Assembly: GCA_026399875.1 (NCBI GenBank)
Contig: JAPLQF010000028.1
Coordinates: 20,509 to 84,508, forward strand
From: Burkholderiales bacterium
GTDB lineage: Bacteria; Pseudomonadota; Gammaproteobacteria; Burkholderiales; Burkholderiaceae_E
Length of the DNA: 64,000 nt
Reading direction: 5' to 3'
Of this stretch, positions 36,121 through 45,502 are shown one piece after another. A program made the translations under genes and the position numbers. The notes under the pieces are model-generated. The model had not been told where the DNA came from and ran no database searches. It saw nothing but the letters and a program-made list of their open reading frames with translations. Positions within the stretch are counted from its first letter, which is position 1. Each line of letters begins with the position of its first letter.

Positions 36121-36628
36121 TTCGAACGACCGCAGTGCGCGCCCCTGGCCGAATCCGACCTTCGCCTTCATGAGGCCTCGGCTGTCGCACTGGATAGCGC
36201 TCGGTTTCGGCAGTGGCTTGTCGCCGGTAGCGCCCGGTACCGTCGGCACGCTCTGGGCATGGGCGGCCTTTGCCGTACTCGACCCCTGGCTGTCGGATGC
36301 CGGCTGGTGGTCCCTCATTGCGGCATCGTTTGCCCTCGGCTGCTGGGCCTGCCAGAACACCGGTCGCGATCTTGGCGTTCTCGATCACAGCGGCATGGTC
36401 TGGGACGAAATTGTGGCCTTCTGGGCGGTCCTGCTGATCGTCCCGGCGGGCTTCATCTCGCAGATGCTCGCCTTCATCGTCTTTCGGGCCTTCGACGTCA
36501 TCAAGCCGCCACCGATCCGCTACTTCGACCGCACGCTCAAGGGCGGTTTCGGCGTCATGTTCGACGATGCCCTGGCTGCATTCATGACGGTCCTGGTGTT
36601 TGCAGTCTGGATGGCGGTCTACCGATGA
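36092..36628 (+). CDS. pgpA: Phosphatidylglycerophosphatase A
   Basis: 178 residues from ATG 36092, inside the end of thiL. A later ATG at 36170 would drop 'NPTFAF', which resembles the pre-core segment in relatives. Motifs: 'GFGSGLSPVAPGTVGTLWAW', 'GRDLGVLDHSGMVWDEI', 'FRAFDVIKPPPI' and 'GGFGVMFDDALAA', with three to four membrane spans. It dephosphorylates phosphatidylglycerol phosphate in the inner membrane. The ATGA overlap with the next gene indicates coupling. Confidence 0.94.
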   Translation: MQPLSTTSADSNDRSARPWPNPTFAFMRPRLSHWIALGFGSGLSPVAPGTVGTLWAWAAFAVLDPWLSDAGWWSLIAASFALGCWACQNTGRDLGVLDHSGMVWDEIVAFWAVLLIVPAGFISQMLAFIVFRAFDVIKPPPIRYFDRTLKGGFGVMFDDALAAFMTVLVFAVWMAVYR

Positions 36629-37185
36629 ACGATCTCGCCAAGACCTTCGATGATGCTGCCGTCCATGCTGCCGGCCAGGCCCTCGGACGAGCGCTGCAGG
36701 CGCTTGGCCTGATGGCGGTGACAGCCGAGTCGTGCACCGGCGGTCTGGTCGCAGTGGCACTCACCGAAACCGCCGGTTCGTCGGCCTGGTTCGAACGCGG
36801 ATTCGTGACCTATACCAACACGGCCAAGCATCAGTCGCTCGGTGTGCCGCTCGCGATGTTTGAAGCTCATGGCGCGGTGAGCGAGCCGGTTGCGCGCGAG
36901 ATGGCGCTGGGCGCCCTGCGGCACTCGGGCGCTCAGGTCGCGATGGCGGTCACCGGCATTGCCGGCCCGAGCGGCGCGACACCCGGCAAGCCGGTCGGCA
37001 CGGTCTGCTTCGGATGGGCGATCCAGTCGCCGGCGCTGCCCGCCGACGCGCCGCTGGTCTGGGCCCAGACACTGCGTTTCGAGGGCGACCGGGCGGCGGT
37101 GAGGCGTCAGTCGGCCATTCATGTGCTGAGCGAAATGTCGCGTCGGCTGGCCGCAGAGCTTGCCGATCGGCCGCCTGCGGCGTGA
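36625..37185 (+). CDS. pncC: Nicotinamide-nucleotide amidohydrolase (CinA C-terminal domain protein)
   Basis: 186 residues from ATG 36625, overlapping the pgpA stop (ATGA). Single CinA C-terminal domain: 'TAESCTGGLVAVALTE' with the catalytic Ser/Cys region, 'FVTYTNTAKHQSLGV' and 'VAMAVTGIAGPSGATPGKPVGTV'. It deamidates NMN to NaMN for pyridine-nucleotide recycling. It ends the rib-nusB-thiL-pgpA series and lies just upstream of recA, an order seen in other bacteria. Confidence 0.95.
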   Translation: MNDLAKTFDDAAVHAAGQALGRALQALGLMAVTAESCTGGLVAVALTETAGSSAWFERGFVTYTNTAKHQSLGVPLAMFEAHGAVSEPVAREMALGALRHSGAQVAMAVTGIAGPSGATPGKPVGTVCFGWAIQSPALPADAPLVWAQTLRFEGDRAAVRRQSAIHVLSEMSRRLAAELADRPPAA

Positions 37186-37234
37186 TCACAGCCGGTTCGG
37201 AAGTGATGCTTTGACCAAACAGCCTAGGCTGAAA

Positions 37235-37254
37235 GACTGATTGTTTATACAGTA
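37235..37254 (+). promoter_or_regulatory. LexA (SOS) box upstream of recA
   Basis: The sequence ACTG-ATTGTTTATA-CAGT contains the LexA core CTG-N10-CAG (37237-37252) with an AT-rich centre. It lies 105 bp before the recA ATG, in the expected promoter region. A TTGACC at 37211-37216 could be the -35 element, but no -10 at proper spacing is evident. Confidence 0.8.
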
Positions 37255-37359
37255 GTTCCATGCGATACTTTTTCATCGATTTCATTCAACCCAGTCGATG
37301 CCCTGACGCGGATCCCCATCCAGACCCGGTCAGTCATCGACTCTCCCACAGGGCAATTC

Positions 37360-38418
37360 ATGGACGACTCCAAATCCAAGGTCGAAAAAGCCAAGGCGCT
37401 GGCCGCCGCGCTGTCCCAGATCGAAAAGCAGTTCGGCAAGGGCTCGGTCATGAAGCTGTCCGATGCCGAGGTCGCAGTCGATATTCCGGTTGTCTCAACC
37501 GGCTCGCTCGGTCTTGATATCGCCCTCGGCATTGGCGGCCTTCCCCGCGGTCGTGTGGTCGAGATCTACGGCCCGGAGTCTTCCGGCAAGACGACTCTCA
37601 CGCTCCAGGTCATCGCCGAAATGCAGAAGCTTGGCGGCACCTGCGCCTTCATCGACGCCGAACACGCGCTCGATGTGCAATACGCGTCCAAGCTGGGTGT
37701 CAAGCTCGAAGACCTTCTCATCTCTCAGCCCGATACCGGCGAACAGGCCCTTGAAATTACCGATGCACTGGTGCGGTCGGGCTCGGTCGACATGATCGTC
37801 ATCGACTCGGTCGCAGCGCTCACGCCCAAGGCCGAAATCGAAGGAGAAATGGGCGATTCCCTGCCTGGTCTGCAAGCGCGCCTCATGTCGCAGGCGCTTC
37901 GAAAATTGACAGGCAGCATCAAGCGCACCAACTGTCTGGTGAGTTTCATCAATCAGATCCGCATGAAAATCGGGGTGATGTTCGGCAATCCCGAGACCAC
38001 CACAGGCGGCAATGCGTTGAAGTTCTACGCCTCAGTGCGTCTCGACATCCGGCGTACCGGTTCGATCAAGAAAGGCGATGAGGTCATCGGCAACGAGACC
38101 AAGGTCAAGGTCGTCAAGAACAAGGTGGCGCCGCCCTTCAAGACCGCTGAGTTCGACATCCTCTATGGAGAGGGCATCTCGCGTGAAGGTGAGATTCTCG
38201 ACCTGGGCTCCGCCAGCAGCATCGTCGAAAAGAGCGGTGCCTGGTATAGCTACGGTGGCGATCGTATCGGTCAGGGTAAGGACAATGCACGCGAGTATCT
38301 GCGCGAGCGACCCGAGATCGCGCTCGATATCGAAAACAAGGTCCGTGCCCATTTTGGCGTGAATCCTCGTGGCTTGCAGGTCATCGAGGGCGGCAAGGGT
38401 GCAACCCAAGCCGCCTGA
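37360..38418 (+). CDS. recA: Recombinase RecA
   Basis: 352 residues. Walker A 'GPESSGKTT' (71-79), Walker B '[20 protein letters not shown]', and the L1/L2 DNA-binding loops around '[19 protein letters not shown]' and '[20 protein letters not shown]'. It forms the nucleoprotein filament for strand exchange and triggers LexA cleavage. The SOS box upstream fits autogenous SOS control. recX follows 39 bp downstream. Confidence 0.99.
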   Translation: MDDSKSKVEKAKALAAALSQIEKQFGKGSVMKLSDAEVAVDIPVVSTGSLGLDIALGIGGLPRGRVVEIYGPESSGKTTLTLQVIAEMQKLGGTCAFIDAEHALDVQYASKLGVKLEDLLISQPDTGEQALEITDALVRSGSVDMIVIDSVAALTPKAEIEGEMGDSLPGLQARLMSQALRKLTGSIKRTNCLVSFINQIRMKIGVMFGNPETTTGGNALKFYASVRLDIRRTGSIKKGDEVIGNETKVKVVKNKVAPPFKTAEFDILYGEGISREGEILDLGSASSIVEKSGAWYSYGGDRIGQGKDNAREYLRERPEIALDIENKVRAHFGVNPRGLQVIEGGKGATQAA

Positions 38419-38457
38419 TCAAGCGGCACTGATCTTCTGACAGACTGGTTGTCGGTA

Positions 38458-38919
38458 ATGGTTCGGGCAGCACTCTCACTCAGAGGCCGGGCGCTGCGTC
38501 TGCTGACGCAGCGAGAGCAAAGCCGGCAAGAACTTAACCGAAAGCTCGCGCCACACGCCGAGTCGCCTGATCAACTCGATTCGGTTCTCGATCGCCTTCA
38601 GCAGGAAGGCTGGTTGAGCGAGGAGCGATTCGCCGAAAGCCTCGCCCGCCGGCGATCAGCGCGCTTCGGTCTTCGTCGAATCGAGCAGGAGTTGCAGACC
38701 CATCGGCTCGATCCGCTGGTCAGCGCCCCGATACTGGCTACGCTGCGAACCACCGAGCGCGAGCGAGCTCTCGATGCCTGGATGCGCCGCTTCGGCGTGG
38801 CAGCTCAAGACCCGACCGAGCGTGCGCGTCAGCAACGTTTCCTCGCACAGCGAGGTTTCACCTCTGATGCGATTCAATGGGTTATTCGGCACAAGGGCGG
38901 GCTACACGAAGACGCCTGA
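38458..38919 (+). CDS. recX: Regulatory protein RecX
   Basis: 153 residues from ATG 38458. RecX-type three-helix repeats: 'RALRLLTQREQSRQEL', 'LDSVLDRLQQEGWLSEERFAESLARRR', 'FGLRRIEQELQTHRLD' and the C-terminal 'RQQRFLAQRGFTSDAIQWVI'. RecX binds RecA filaments and limits their extension. Its place directly behind recA is the classic arrangement. Confidence 0.93.
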   Translation: MVRAALSLRGRALRLLTQREQSRQELNRKLAPHAESPDQLDSVLDRLQQEGWLSEERFAESLARRRSARFGLRRIEQELQTHRLDPLVSAPILATLRTTERERALDAWMRRFGVAAQDPTERARQQRFLAQRGFTSDAIQWVIRHKGGLHEDA

Positions 38920-38967
38920 CCACGGCTTGCGCTGGTCTAGGCCAGTTTCCAGCCATGGTCGATGTGC

Positions 38968-38973
38968 TACAAT
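38968..38973 (+). promoter_or_regulatory. Extended -10 promoter of sucCD
   Basis: TACAAT preceded by TG at the extended -10 position (TGC-TACAAT). A weak -35 (TTTCCA at 38946-38951) lies 16 bp upstream. Transcription would begin near 38980, leaving a leader of about 125 nt before sucC. Confidence 0.55.
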
Positions 38974-38983
38974 TTAATGCTTT

Positions 38984-39085
38984 TCGACATGCGATGTCGA
39001 TTAGTCACGGCACCATTCTTGCCGACGCGTTTGACCGAGTCTGGCCGGTGTCGCAAGGCTTTGGCGGCAGGTTGTGGCCAAAGCC
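38984..39085 (+). promoter_or_regulatory. Structured sucC leader (candidate cis-regulatory RNA)
   Basis: Two perfect inverted repeats lie in the predicted leader. TCGACAT-GCG-ATGTCGA (38984-39000) is right at the predicted transcript start. GGCTTTGGC (39057-39065) pairs with GCCAAAGCC (39077-39085) around an 11-nt loop, 21 nt before the sucC ATG. Neither is followed by a U-run, so they are not simple terminators. Leader RNA motifs are known upstream of suc genes in some Proteobacteria; identity with any of them is not established here. Confidence 0.45.
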
Positions 39086-39106
39086 AACCGAATCTCAAGG
39101 ACCGCC

Positions 39107-40276
39107 ATGAAAATCCATGAATACCAGGGCAAAGAACTCCTGAAACGCTATGGTGTGCGCGTTCCGCGAGGCATTCCGTGCTTTTCGGTCGAAGAAGCGG
39201 TTAAGGCTGCACAAGCCCTGGGCGGCAAGGTCTGGGTCGTCAAGGCGCAAATTCATGCCGGCGGACGAGGCAAGGGCGGCGGCGTCAAGGTGGCCAAGTC
39301 GCTCGACGAAGTCAGAGCCTACGCCAGTCAGATTCTTGGTATGCAACTGGTGACCCATCAGACCGGGCCCTCAGGCCAACTGGTGCGCCGCCTTCTCATC
39401 GAGGAGGGCGCAGACATCAAGAAAGAGCTTTATGTCGGTCTGGTGGTCGATCGGGTCACCCAGAAAGTGACCGTCATGGCGTCCAGCGAAGGTGGCATGG
39501 ACATCGAAGAAGTCGCCGAAAAGACCCCCGAACTGATTCACAAGGTCTCGGCCGATGTCGCCACCGGCCTGACCGATGCGCAGGCCGACGATCTCGCCGT
39601 CAAGATCGGCATCCCGGCCGCGAGCGTACCGCAAGCCAGGGCCGTCTTTCAGGCGCTGGTCCGAGCATTCTGGGAGACCGATGCCAGCCTCGCCGAGATC
39701 AATCCCCTGATCCTGACCGGCTCGGGCGATGTGATCGCTCTCGATGCCAAGATCAATTTCGATTCGAATGCCCTGTTCCGTCATCCCGAGCTGGTGTCGC
39801 TGCGTGATCTCGATGAAGAAGATCCCGCCGAGATCGAGGCCTCCAAGTTCGACCTGGCCTACATCCAGCTCGACGGCAATATCGGTTGCCTGGTCAATGG
39901 TGCAGGCCTCGCCATGGCGACGATGGATACCATCAAGCTTTTCGGCGGCGAGCCTGCCAACTTTCTTGATGTCGGTGGCGGAGCCACTGCCGAGAAGGTG
40001 ACCGAGGCCTTCAAGATCATGCTGCGCAATCCCGGGCTCAAGGCCATTCTGGTCAATATCTTCGGTGGCATCATGAAGTGCGACACCATTGCCGAGGGCG
40101 TCATCACCGCGTCGCGTGCGGTGGGTCTGAAGGTTCCTCTTGTGGTCCGTATGAAAGGCACCAACGAGGAACTCGGCCGCAAGCTTCTGGCCGACTCCGG
40201 TCTGCCGATCATCTCGGCCGATTCGATGGCGCAAGCCGCCGAAAAGGTTGTTGCGGCCGCCGCTGCAGCGCACTGA
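39107..40276 (+). CDS. sucC: Succinyl-CoA synthetase, ADP-forming, beta subunit
   Basis: 389 residues from ATG 39107 (CAAGGA upstream). ATP-grasp fold: '[20 protein letters not shown]', '[20 protein letters not shown]', '[19 protein letters not shown]' and '[18 protein letters not shown]'. It forms the nucleotide-binding half of the TCA-cycle enzyme that converts succinyl-CoA to succinate with substrate-level phosphorylation. sucD follows 23 bp downstream. Confidence 0.98.
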   Translation: MKIHEYQGKELLKRYGVRVPRGIPCFSVEEAVKAAQALGGKVWVVKAQIHAGGRGKGGGVKVAKSLDEVRAYASQILGMQLVTHQTGPSGQLVRRLLIEEGADIKKELYVGLVVDRVTQKVTVMASSEGGMDIEEVAEKTPELIHKVSADVATGLTDAQADDLAVKIGIPAASVPQARAVFQALVRAFWETDASLAEINPLILTGSGDVIALDAKINFDSNALFRHPELVSLRDLDEEDPAEIEASKFDLAYIQLDGNIGCLVNGAGLAMATMDTIKLFGGEPANFLDVGGGATAEKVTEAFKIMLRNPGLKAILVNIFGGIMKCDTIAEGVITASRAVGLKVPLVVRMKGTNEELGRKLLADSGLPIISADSMAQAAEKVVAAAAAAH

Positions 40277-40299
40277 CCCACCCCATCCGGAGCACTACC

Positions 40300-41181
40300 A
40301 TGTCGATCCTGGTCAACAGGAACACCAAGGTCATCACCCAGGGCATTACCGGCAAGACCGGTCAGTTCCACACCCGGATGTGCCGCGAATATGCCAATGG
40401 GGCACAGTGCTTCGTGGCCGGCGTCAACCCAAAGAAGGCCGGTGAAGATTTCGACGGCATCCCGATTTTCGCGTCGGTCAAAGATGCCAAGGCCCAAACC
40501 GGCGCCAATGCCTCGGTGATCTATGTGCCGCCCGGAGGGGCTGCCGCAGCCATCTGGGAAGCGGTCGAGGCCGACCTTGATCTGGTGGTCTGCATCACCG
40601 AGGGTATTCCGGTGCGCGACATGATCGAAGTGCGCGATCGCATGCGTGCACAAAATCGCCGTACCTCGCTGCTCGGGCCGAACTGCCCGGGTGTCATCAC
40701 GCCCGACGAAATGAAGATCGGCATCATGCGCGGTCATATCCATCTGAAGGGGCGCATCGGTGTCGTGTCGCGGTCCGGCACGCTCACCTATGAAGCGGTC
40801 GGACAGCTCACCGAACTCGGTCTGGGCCAGTCCTCAGCGGTTGGCATCGGCGGCGATCCGGTCAATGGCCTGAAGCACATCGATGTCATGCGCATGTTCA
40901 ACGACGATCCCGAGACCGACGCGGTGGTCATGATTGGCGAGATCGGTGGTTCCGATGAAGAAACCGCCGCGCTCTGGATCAAGGACAACATGAAAAAGCC
41001 GGTCGTCGGCTTCATCGCCGGCGTCACAGCCCCCCCGGGCAAGCGCATGGGGCACGCCGGTGCGATCATCTCGGGTGGCAAGGGCACTGCCCAGGAAAAG
41101 CTCGAAATCATGGCTGCCTGCGGCATCACCGTCACCAAGAACCCCTCCGAAATGGGGCGACTGCTCAAAGCAGCGATCTGA
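40300..41181 (+). CDS. sucD: Succinyl-CoA synthetase, alpha subunit
   Basis: 293 residues from ATG 40300. CoA-binding Rossmann domain ('[15 protein letters not shown]'), '[20 protein letters not shown]', '[19 protein letters not shown]' and the phospho-histidine loop '[18 protein letters not shown]'. Partner of SucC in the TCA cycle. It is cotranscribed with sucC and possibly with the following TerC-type gene, which starts 21 bp after its stop. Confidence 0.98.
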   Translation: MSILVNRNTKVITQGITGKTGQFHTRMCREYANGAQCFVAGVNPKKAGEDFDGIPIFASVKDAKAQTGANASVIYVPPGGAAAAIWEAVEADLDLVVCITEGIPVRDMIEVRDRMRAQNRRTSLLGPNCPGVITPDEMKIGIMRGHIHLKGRIGVVSRSGTLTYEAVGQLTELGLGQSSAVGIGGDPVNGLKHIDVMRMFNDDPETDAVVMIGEIGGSDEETAALWIKDNMKKPVVGFIAGVTAPPGKRMGHAGAIISGGKGTAQEKLEIMAACGITVTKNPSEMGRLLKAAI

Positions 41182-41202
41182 CGACGCACGAGGAGACATT
41201 CC

Positions 41203-41913
41203 GTGGATTTCGCATCACCGCTTTTCTGGGTCGCGCTCGGCGAGATCATCGTTGCCAACATTCTGCTGTCCGGCGACAACGCCGTGGTGATTGCGCTGGC
41301 AGCCCGGTCGTTGCCACCGCAGCAGCAAAAGCAGGCGATCACCATTGGTTCTGGTGCTGCCATCGTGATGCGAATCCTGCTGACGCTGGTGGCGGCGCGG
41401 CTTTTGCTGCTGCCCTGGCTCAAGCTGATCGGTGCAGCGCTCCTGGTCTACATCGGTATCACCCTGCTGCTGCCAGAAAGCGAGGAGGGCGGCGATGAAG
41501 CATCGAACGGAAAGGGGTCGATGGCATCGGCGGTCCGCACCATCCTGATCGCCGACCTGGTCATGAGCCTCGACAATGTCATCGCGGTGGCGGCCGCAGC
41601 CAAGGGCGATACCTTCCTGCTGGTCCTCGGCCTGGCGATCAGCATCCCGCTGGTCATCTTCGGCAGCACCCTGCTGCTCAAGGTCATCGAGCGCTTCCCC
41701 CTGATCGTCTGGCTGGGCGCCGCGCTGCTTGGCTATATCGCCGGCGAAATCGCCATGTCCGATCCGGCAATCGCGCCCTGGGTCGAGCAGCAGGCGCAAG
41801 CCTTGCAGATGTCCGGACACACCCTCGGCCAACTGGTGGGAGTGATCGGCGCCGTCTTCGTGGTTGGTGTGTCGCTGTTCATGCTTCGACGACACAAGAT
41901 CGCCGCGCTCTGA
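41203..41913 (+). CDS. TerC family integral membrane protein
   Basis: 236 residues. GTG start at 41203 behind a clear AGGAG at 41190-41194. Seven or so membrane spans; conserved acidic motifs 'LLSGDNAVVIALAAR' (helix 1) and 'VMSLDNVIAVAAAAKG' (mid-protein), as in the YjbE/TerC family, whose studied members export manganese or other cations. No manganese riboswitch precedes it. A GC-rich hairpin follows. Confidence 0.9.
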   Translation: MDFASPLFWVALGEIIVANILLSGDNAVVIALAARSLPPQQQKQAITIGSGAAIVMRILLTLVAARLLLLPWLKLIGAALLVYIGITLLLPESEEGGDEASNGKGSMASAVRTILIADLVMSLDNVIAVAAAAKGDTFLLVLGLAISIPLVIFGSTLLLKVIERFPLIVWLGAALLGYIAGEIAMSDPAIAPWVEQQAQALQMSGHTLGQLVGVIGAVFVVGVSLFMLRRHKIAAL

Positions 41914-41926
41914 GTCGCCCCTGGGC

Positions 41927-41954
41927 CCCGCCCGGTCTTGCACCGCCGGGCGGG
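41927..41954 (+). terminator. GC-rich hairpin after the TerC-family gene
   Basis: CCCGCCCGG (41927-41935) pairs perfectly with CCGGGCGGG (41946-41954), loop of 10 nt. It is followed only by 'ttcagtg', a poor U-run, so termination would be partial. It separates the suc genes from the following signalling genes. Confidence 0.5.
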
Positions 41955-42018
41955 TTCAGTGACCCGTTCGTGAGGCAGTTCCTGCCCTGGGTTCGAAGCG
42001 ACCGCTAGATTCCATGCT

Positions 42019-42840
42019 ATGGCTGGAATCGGATCGGCAAACTGGACCATTGAATCGCCCGCAGCGCTTGCGGAAGGCCTGCGCCTGCGTGCTGCCCTGC
42101 CGTGGGCGGCGCTTTCCGACCCCGGTGGTGCCCGCCGACACAATGAAGATGCCTGGCTGAGCGACGAGTCCTCCCGCGTCTTTGCCCTGGCCGACGGCAT
42201 GGGCGGCCTGAACGCCGGTGAACTCGCCAGCGCGCTCGCAGTTCGTGCGGTCACCGAAGTGGCGGCCGCCTGCCTTGATGCCGGTCTGCCACCCGAGCAG
42301 GCGCTCTCACAAGCCTGCCTTGATGCCCATTCCCGCATCAAGGAGGTGGTCCGCATGCGGGCCGATTGTCTTGGCATGGCCACGACGCTGGTGGTTGCCG
42401 CGATTGCCGATGCCAGGCTGACGATCGCTCATGTTGGCGACTCGCGGGCCTATCTTCTGCGCGAAGGGCGTCTGGAGCGCCTGACGACCGATCATTCGGT
42501 CGGACAGCAGATGCTGGAGGCCGGTCAGCTCAGCGAGGCGCAGATCCGGCGACTGCCGGCCCGCGGCATCCTGACCCGTGCGCTCGGCACCGATGCAATC
42601 GCACCCTTGCCTCAGATCATGACGATCGACTGGCGACGGGACGATCTGCTGATGCTGTGCTCCGACGGCTTGACCGACTCGCTGGTCGACCATTCACTCG
42701 AGGCCTTGCTGCATCAGCCGCAGTCCGATCTGCAAGGTATCGCCGCCATGCTGGTCGATGCCGCCCTCGAAGCAGGCTGCACCGACAACATCACCGTCGT
42801 CCTGGCCGGCGGGCCCTTTAACCGACCCATCAATCATTGA
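42019..42840 (+). CDS. PP2C-type serine/threonine phosphatase
   Basis: 273 residues. PP2C metal-site motifs: 'DPGGARRHNEDAWL' (Asp44), 'ALADGMGG' (Asp59, Gly60), 'VGDSRAYLLREG', 'LCSDGLTDSL' and 'DNITVVLAGG'. It resembles bacterial Stp-type phosphatases that reverse Hanks-kinase phosphorylation. No kinase gene lies in the window. It begins a series with an FHA protein (63 bp downstream), a CHASE2 cyclase and a phosphodiesterase; FHA domains read phospho-threonine, so the phosphatase could act on an FHA partner (inference). Confidence 0.92.
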   Translation: MAGIGSANWTIESPAALAEGLRLRAALPWAALSDPGGARRHNEDAWLSDESSRVFALADGMGGLNAGELASALAVRAVTEVAAACLDAGLPPEQALSQACLDAHSRIKEVVRMRADCLGMATTLVVAAIADARLTIAHVGDSRAYLLREGRLERLTTDHSVGQQMLEAGQLSEAQIRRLPARGILTRALGTDAIAPLPQIMTIDWRRDDLLMLCSDGLTDSLVDHSLEALLHQPQSDLQGIAAMLVDAALEAGCTDNITVVLAGGPFNRPINH

Positions 42841-42903
42841 GCGGCGTTTGACAGCTGCTGACCCGTTTTCCCTTTCTTCTGAGCTCCCGGACTCTATCGA
42901 CCC

Positions 42904-43512
42904 ATGCAGCAGCGTGAAACCACCGCCAGCCCAAAACTGCTGCTGAGCACTGCTTCGCAGCAGTTGCGGCAGATCGTGATCGACAAGCCGCGGCTCACTA
43001 TCGGTCGCCGGCCTTACAACGACATCATGCTCGACGACCTCACCGTCTCGGGTGAGCATGCGCTGCTTCTCACCCGTGCCGGCGCAAGTGTCATCGAGGA
43101 CCTGCGCAGTCGCAACGGCACGCTGGTGAATGACGAACCAGTCATTCAGCGCGCCCTGCTCGATGGCGATCGCATCGAGATCGGCATTTATCGACTGCAG
43201 TATGTGATCGAGCCACTGATCCCCGAGGGCGACCGGCCGCCTGAATGGGCCTGCGTCGAGGCCTTGTCCGGCGATGCCATCGGCAAGGTCATCGCCATCG
43301 ATCGGGCGATCGTGAGCCTGTCGAATGCTTCGGGGCAGGTGGCGGTCATCGCCCGGCGAAAAAACGGGTTTTTCATCACGCATCTCGAAGGCACGACCTT
43401 CCCGCTGGTCAATGGCGAATCGACCGGACTGATCTCGCGTCTGCTCAGGGATGACGATCTGATCGAGCTGGCCGGGACAATCTTCCGCTTTTCATACGCG
43501 CCGCCTTCCTGA
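42904..43512 (+). CDS. FHA domain protein
   Basis: 202 residues. An N-terminal FHA domain has the phospho-threonine-binding residues in place: Gly34-Arg35 ('TIGRRPYND'), Ser49/His52 ('SGEH') and 'SRNGTLVN' (Asn71-Asn76). The second half ('SGDAIGKVIAIDRAIVSLS' onward) looks like a second, degenerate FHA-like beta domain lacking these residues. Likely a cytoplasmic adaptor that binds a phosphorylated partner. It sits between a PP2C phosphatase and a cyclase gene, 10 bp before the latter. Confidence 0.88.
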   Translation: MQQRETTASPKLLLSTASQQLRQIVIDKPRLTIGRRPYNDIMLDDLTVSGEHALLLTRAGASVIEDLRSRNGTLVNDEPVIQRALLDGDRIEIGIYRLQYVIEPLIPEGDRPPEWACVEALSGDAIGKVIAIDRAIVSLSNASGQVAVIARRKNGFFITHLEGTTFPLVNGESTGLISRLLRDDDLIELAGTIFRFSYAPPS

Positions 43513-43522
43513 CACCGAGACC

Positions 43523-45502
43523 ATGGGGGTAATCGATCTTTCTTCGATGAAGGCGCGTCGGCTCCTGCTCGGGCTGGGTATTGTCGCGCTTGCAGTGATC
43601 GCAGAGCTCACCCAGGTCTCGCTGCCGATGGTCGATTCCCTCGACCGCTTCCTTTATGACTCGCGCATGCGCCTGCAGCCGCCCAAGCCGAGCAGCCGGA
43701 TCATCATCGTCGACATCGACGAGAAGAGCCTTGCTGCCCAGGGCCGCTGGCCATGGTCGCGAGAGCAGGTGGCTCGACTGACGCAGATCCTCGCAAGCGA
43801 AGGCGGCGCGCGCGCGATCGGTTTCGATCTGGTCTTTGCCGAGCCACAGCCACAGGCTGACCGGGCGCTGGCGCTGGCGCTTGCAAATGCCCCGGTAGCG
43901 CTTGGCTACTACTTCTCCAGCGAATTGGGCGCCCTCTCGACCGGGCTGCTTCCGCAGCCGGTCTGGCCGGCGACGACACTGCGCAACCAGGGTCTCACCA
44001 TGACCAGTTGGGCAGGCTATGGTGCCAATATCGCGCCGCTTGCGCGGTCCGCACGCGCGGCCGGCTTCTTCAATCCGATGGTCGATCGCGACGGCGTCGT
44101 GCGGTCCTTGCCGCTATTGGCCGAGCATCGCGACCAGCTTTATGAGTCGCTGGCGGTCTCGGTGCTCAGAATCTACTTCGGCAATGCACCACTCACGCTG
44201 CATGGCCAGGATGGTCAGGCCGACAGCCTCGGCTTCGGTGCCTCGGGTGCTCAGGCGCGCATCCCGATCTCGGTCGGCACCACCGCACTGGTGCCCTTCC
44301 AGGGACGCGGCGGGGCTGCGTCTTCTCGCTTTCGCTACATCTCTGCCACCGACGTGCTCGATGGACGGGTGGAGCCGCGGCTCTTTCGGGATCGGATCGT
44401 GCTGGTTGGCACCTCGGCGCCCGGCCTGACCGATTTGCGCGCAACGCCGGTGAGCGAGGTCTATCCCGGCGTCGAAGTCCATGCGTCGCTGATTGCAGGC
44501 GCCCTTGAAGGCACCATCCACCGACGCCCGCCCGAAGCCCCACTGGTCTCTGCCCTTCTCATCGCGCTGGTTGTCGGCGCAGCAGCGCTGGCCATGACCG
44601 GCGCTGGCGTCGTCGGTGTCTCGGCGGTCACGCTGCTTGGGCTGTCGATCCTGATCGCCTGCAATGCGATTGCCTATGCCCGATTTGGTTGGGCCTTGCC
44701 GCTGGCGGCAGGCGTGGTTGCGCTGTGCCTGGTGGCGATCACGAATCTGGTGGCCGGCTATATCTCCGAGGGGCGATCGCGACGCGCGGTAATCGGGCTG
44801 TTTGGCCAGTATGTCGCGCCGCAGCTGGTCGAGCGCATGTCGAGCAACCCTGACAACTATCCCTTGGACAGCCAGAACAAGGAGCTGACCATCCTCTTTG
44901 CCGATATCCGCGGCTTCACGCGGATGGCCGAGCGTATGGAGCCGCAGCAGCTTCGCGATTATCTCAACCGGTTTCTCACCGAGATGACCGAGGTGATTCA
45001 TGCCCATGACGGCACGGTCGACAAGTACATCGGCGATGCGGTCATGGCTTTTTGGGGTGCGCCGATGGACGACCCCGACCACGCCGATCATGCGGTGGCG
45101 GCAGCACTCGCCATGCAGCAGGCAGTGACCCGCCTGAATCGCGAATTTCAGTCCCTCGGCTGGCCGACGCTGGCGGTGGGAATAGGCATCAATACCGGCG
45201 TGGTTCGGGTGGGCGACATGGGTTCGCAACTGCGTCGTGCCTACACCGTGATTGGCGATGCGGTGAATCTTGCCGCCCGCATCGAAGGCCTGACCAAGCA
45301 CTACCAGTTGCCGATCCTGCTCGGTGAGTCGACCTGTGCGGCGGTGCAGTCTGTGGCCCTGCAGTTCGTTGGGCAGTCTGCGGTGCAGGGGCGCACCGAT
45401 ACCATCGGGATCTGGCAGCCGGTACCGGGCGTGGTTTCGCCCCGGGCGGCGACCGAACAGGCACGCGCCGGGGCGGTAGCGCCTGCTGAGCGCATTGCAT
45501 GA
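43523..45502 (+). CDS. CHASE2-domain class III adenylate/guanylate cyclase
   Basis: 659 residues. Membrane segment about 10-30, periplasmic CHASE2 sensor (about 35-325), three membrane spans (about 340-415) and a cytoplasmic class III cyclase domain (about 455-620). Metal aspartates are present in 'LFADIRGF' and 'YIGDAVMAFWGAP' (about 460 and 504). Lys in 'DKYIGD' and Thr in 'AYTVIGDAVNLAAR' are the residues expected for ATP rather than GTP, so cAMP is the likely product. The stop overlaps the phosphodiesterase start (ATGA), coupling synthesis and breakdown. Confidence 0.92.
   Translation: MGVIDLSSMKARRLLLGLGIVALAVIAELTQVSLPMVDSLDRFLYDSRMRLQPPKPSSRIIIVDIDEKSLAAQGRWPWSREQVARLTQILASEGGARAIGFDLVFAEPQPQADRALALALANAPVALGYYFSSELGALSTGLLPQPVWPATTLRNQGLTMTSWAGYGANIAPLARSARAAGFFNPMVDRDGVVRSLPLLAEHRDQLYESLAVSVLRIYFGNAPLTLHGQDGQADSLGFGASGAQARIPISVGTTALVPFQGRGGAASSRFRYISATDVLDGRVEPRLFRDRIVLVGTSAPGLTDLRATPVSEVYPGVEVHASLIAGALEGTIHRRPPEAPLVSALLIALVVGAAALAMTGAGVVGVSAVTLLGLSILIACNAIAYARFGWALPLAAGVVALCLVAITNLVAGYISEGRSRRAVIGLFGQYVAPQLVERMSSNPDNYPLDSQNKELTILFADIRGFTRMAERMEPQQLRDYLNRFLTEMTEVIHAHDGTVDKYIGDAVMAFWGAPMDDPDHADHAVAAALAMQQAVTRLNREFQSLGWPTLAVGIGINTGVVRVGDMGSQLRRAYTVIGDAVNLAARIEGLTKHYQLPILLGESTCAAVQSVALQFVGQSAVQGRTDTIGIWQPVPGVVSPRAATEQARAGAVAPAERIA

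Noticed and set aside
41986..42002. tRNA T-loop-like sequence GGTTCGAAGC
   Set aside because: No cloverleaf can be formed around it and no acceptor stem or CCA end is nearby.
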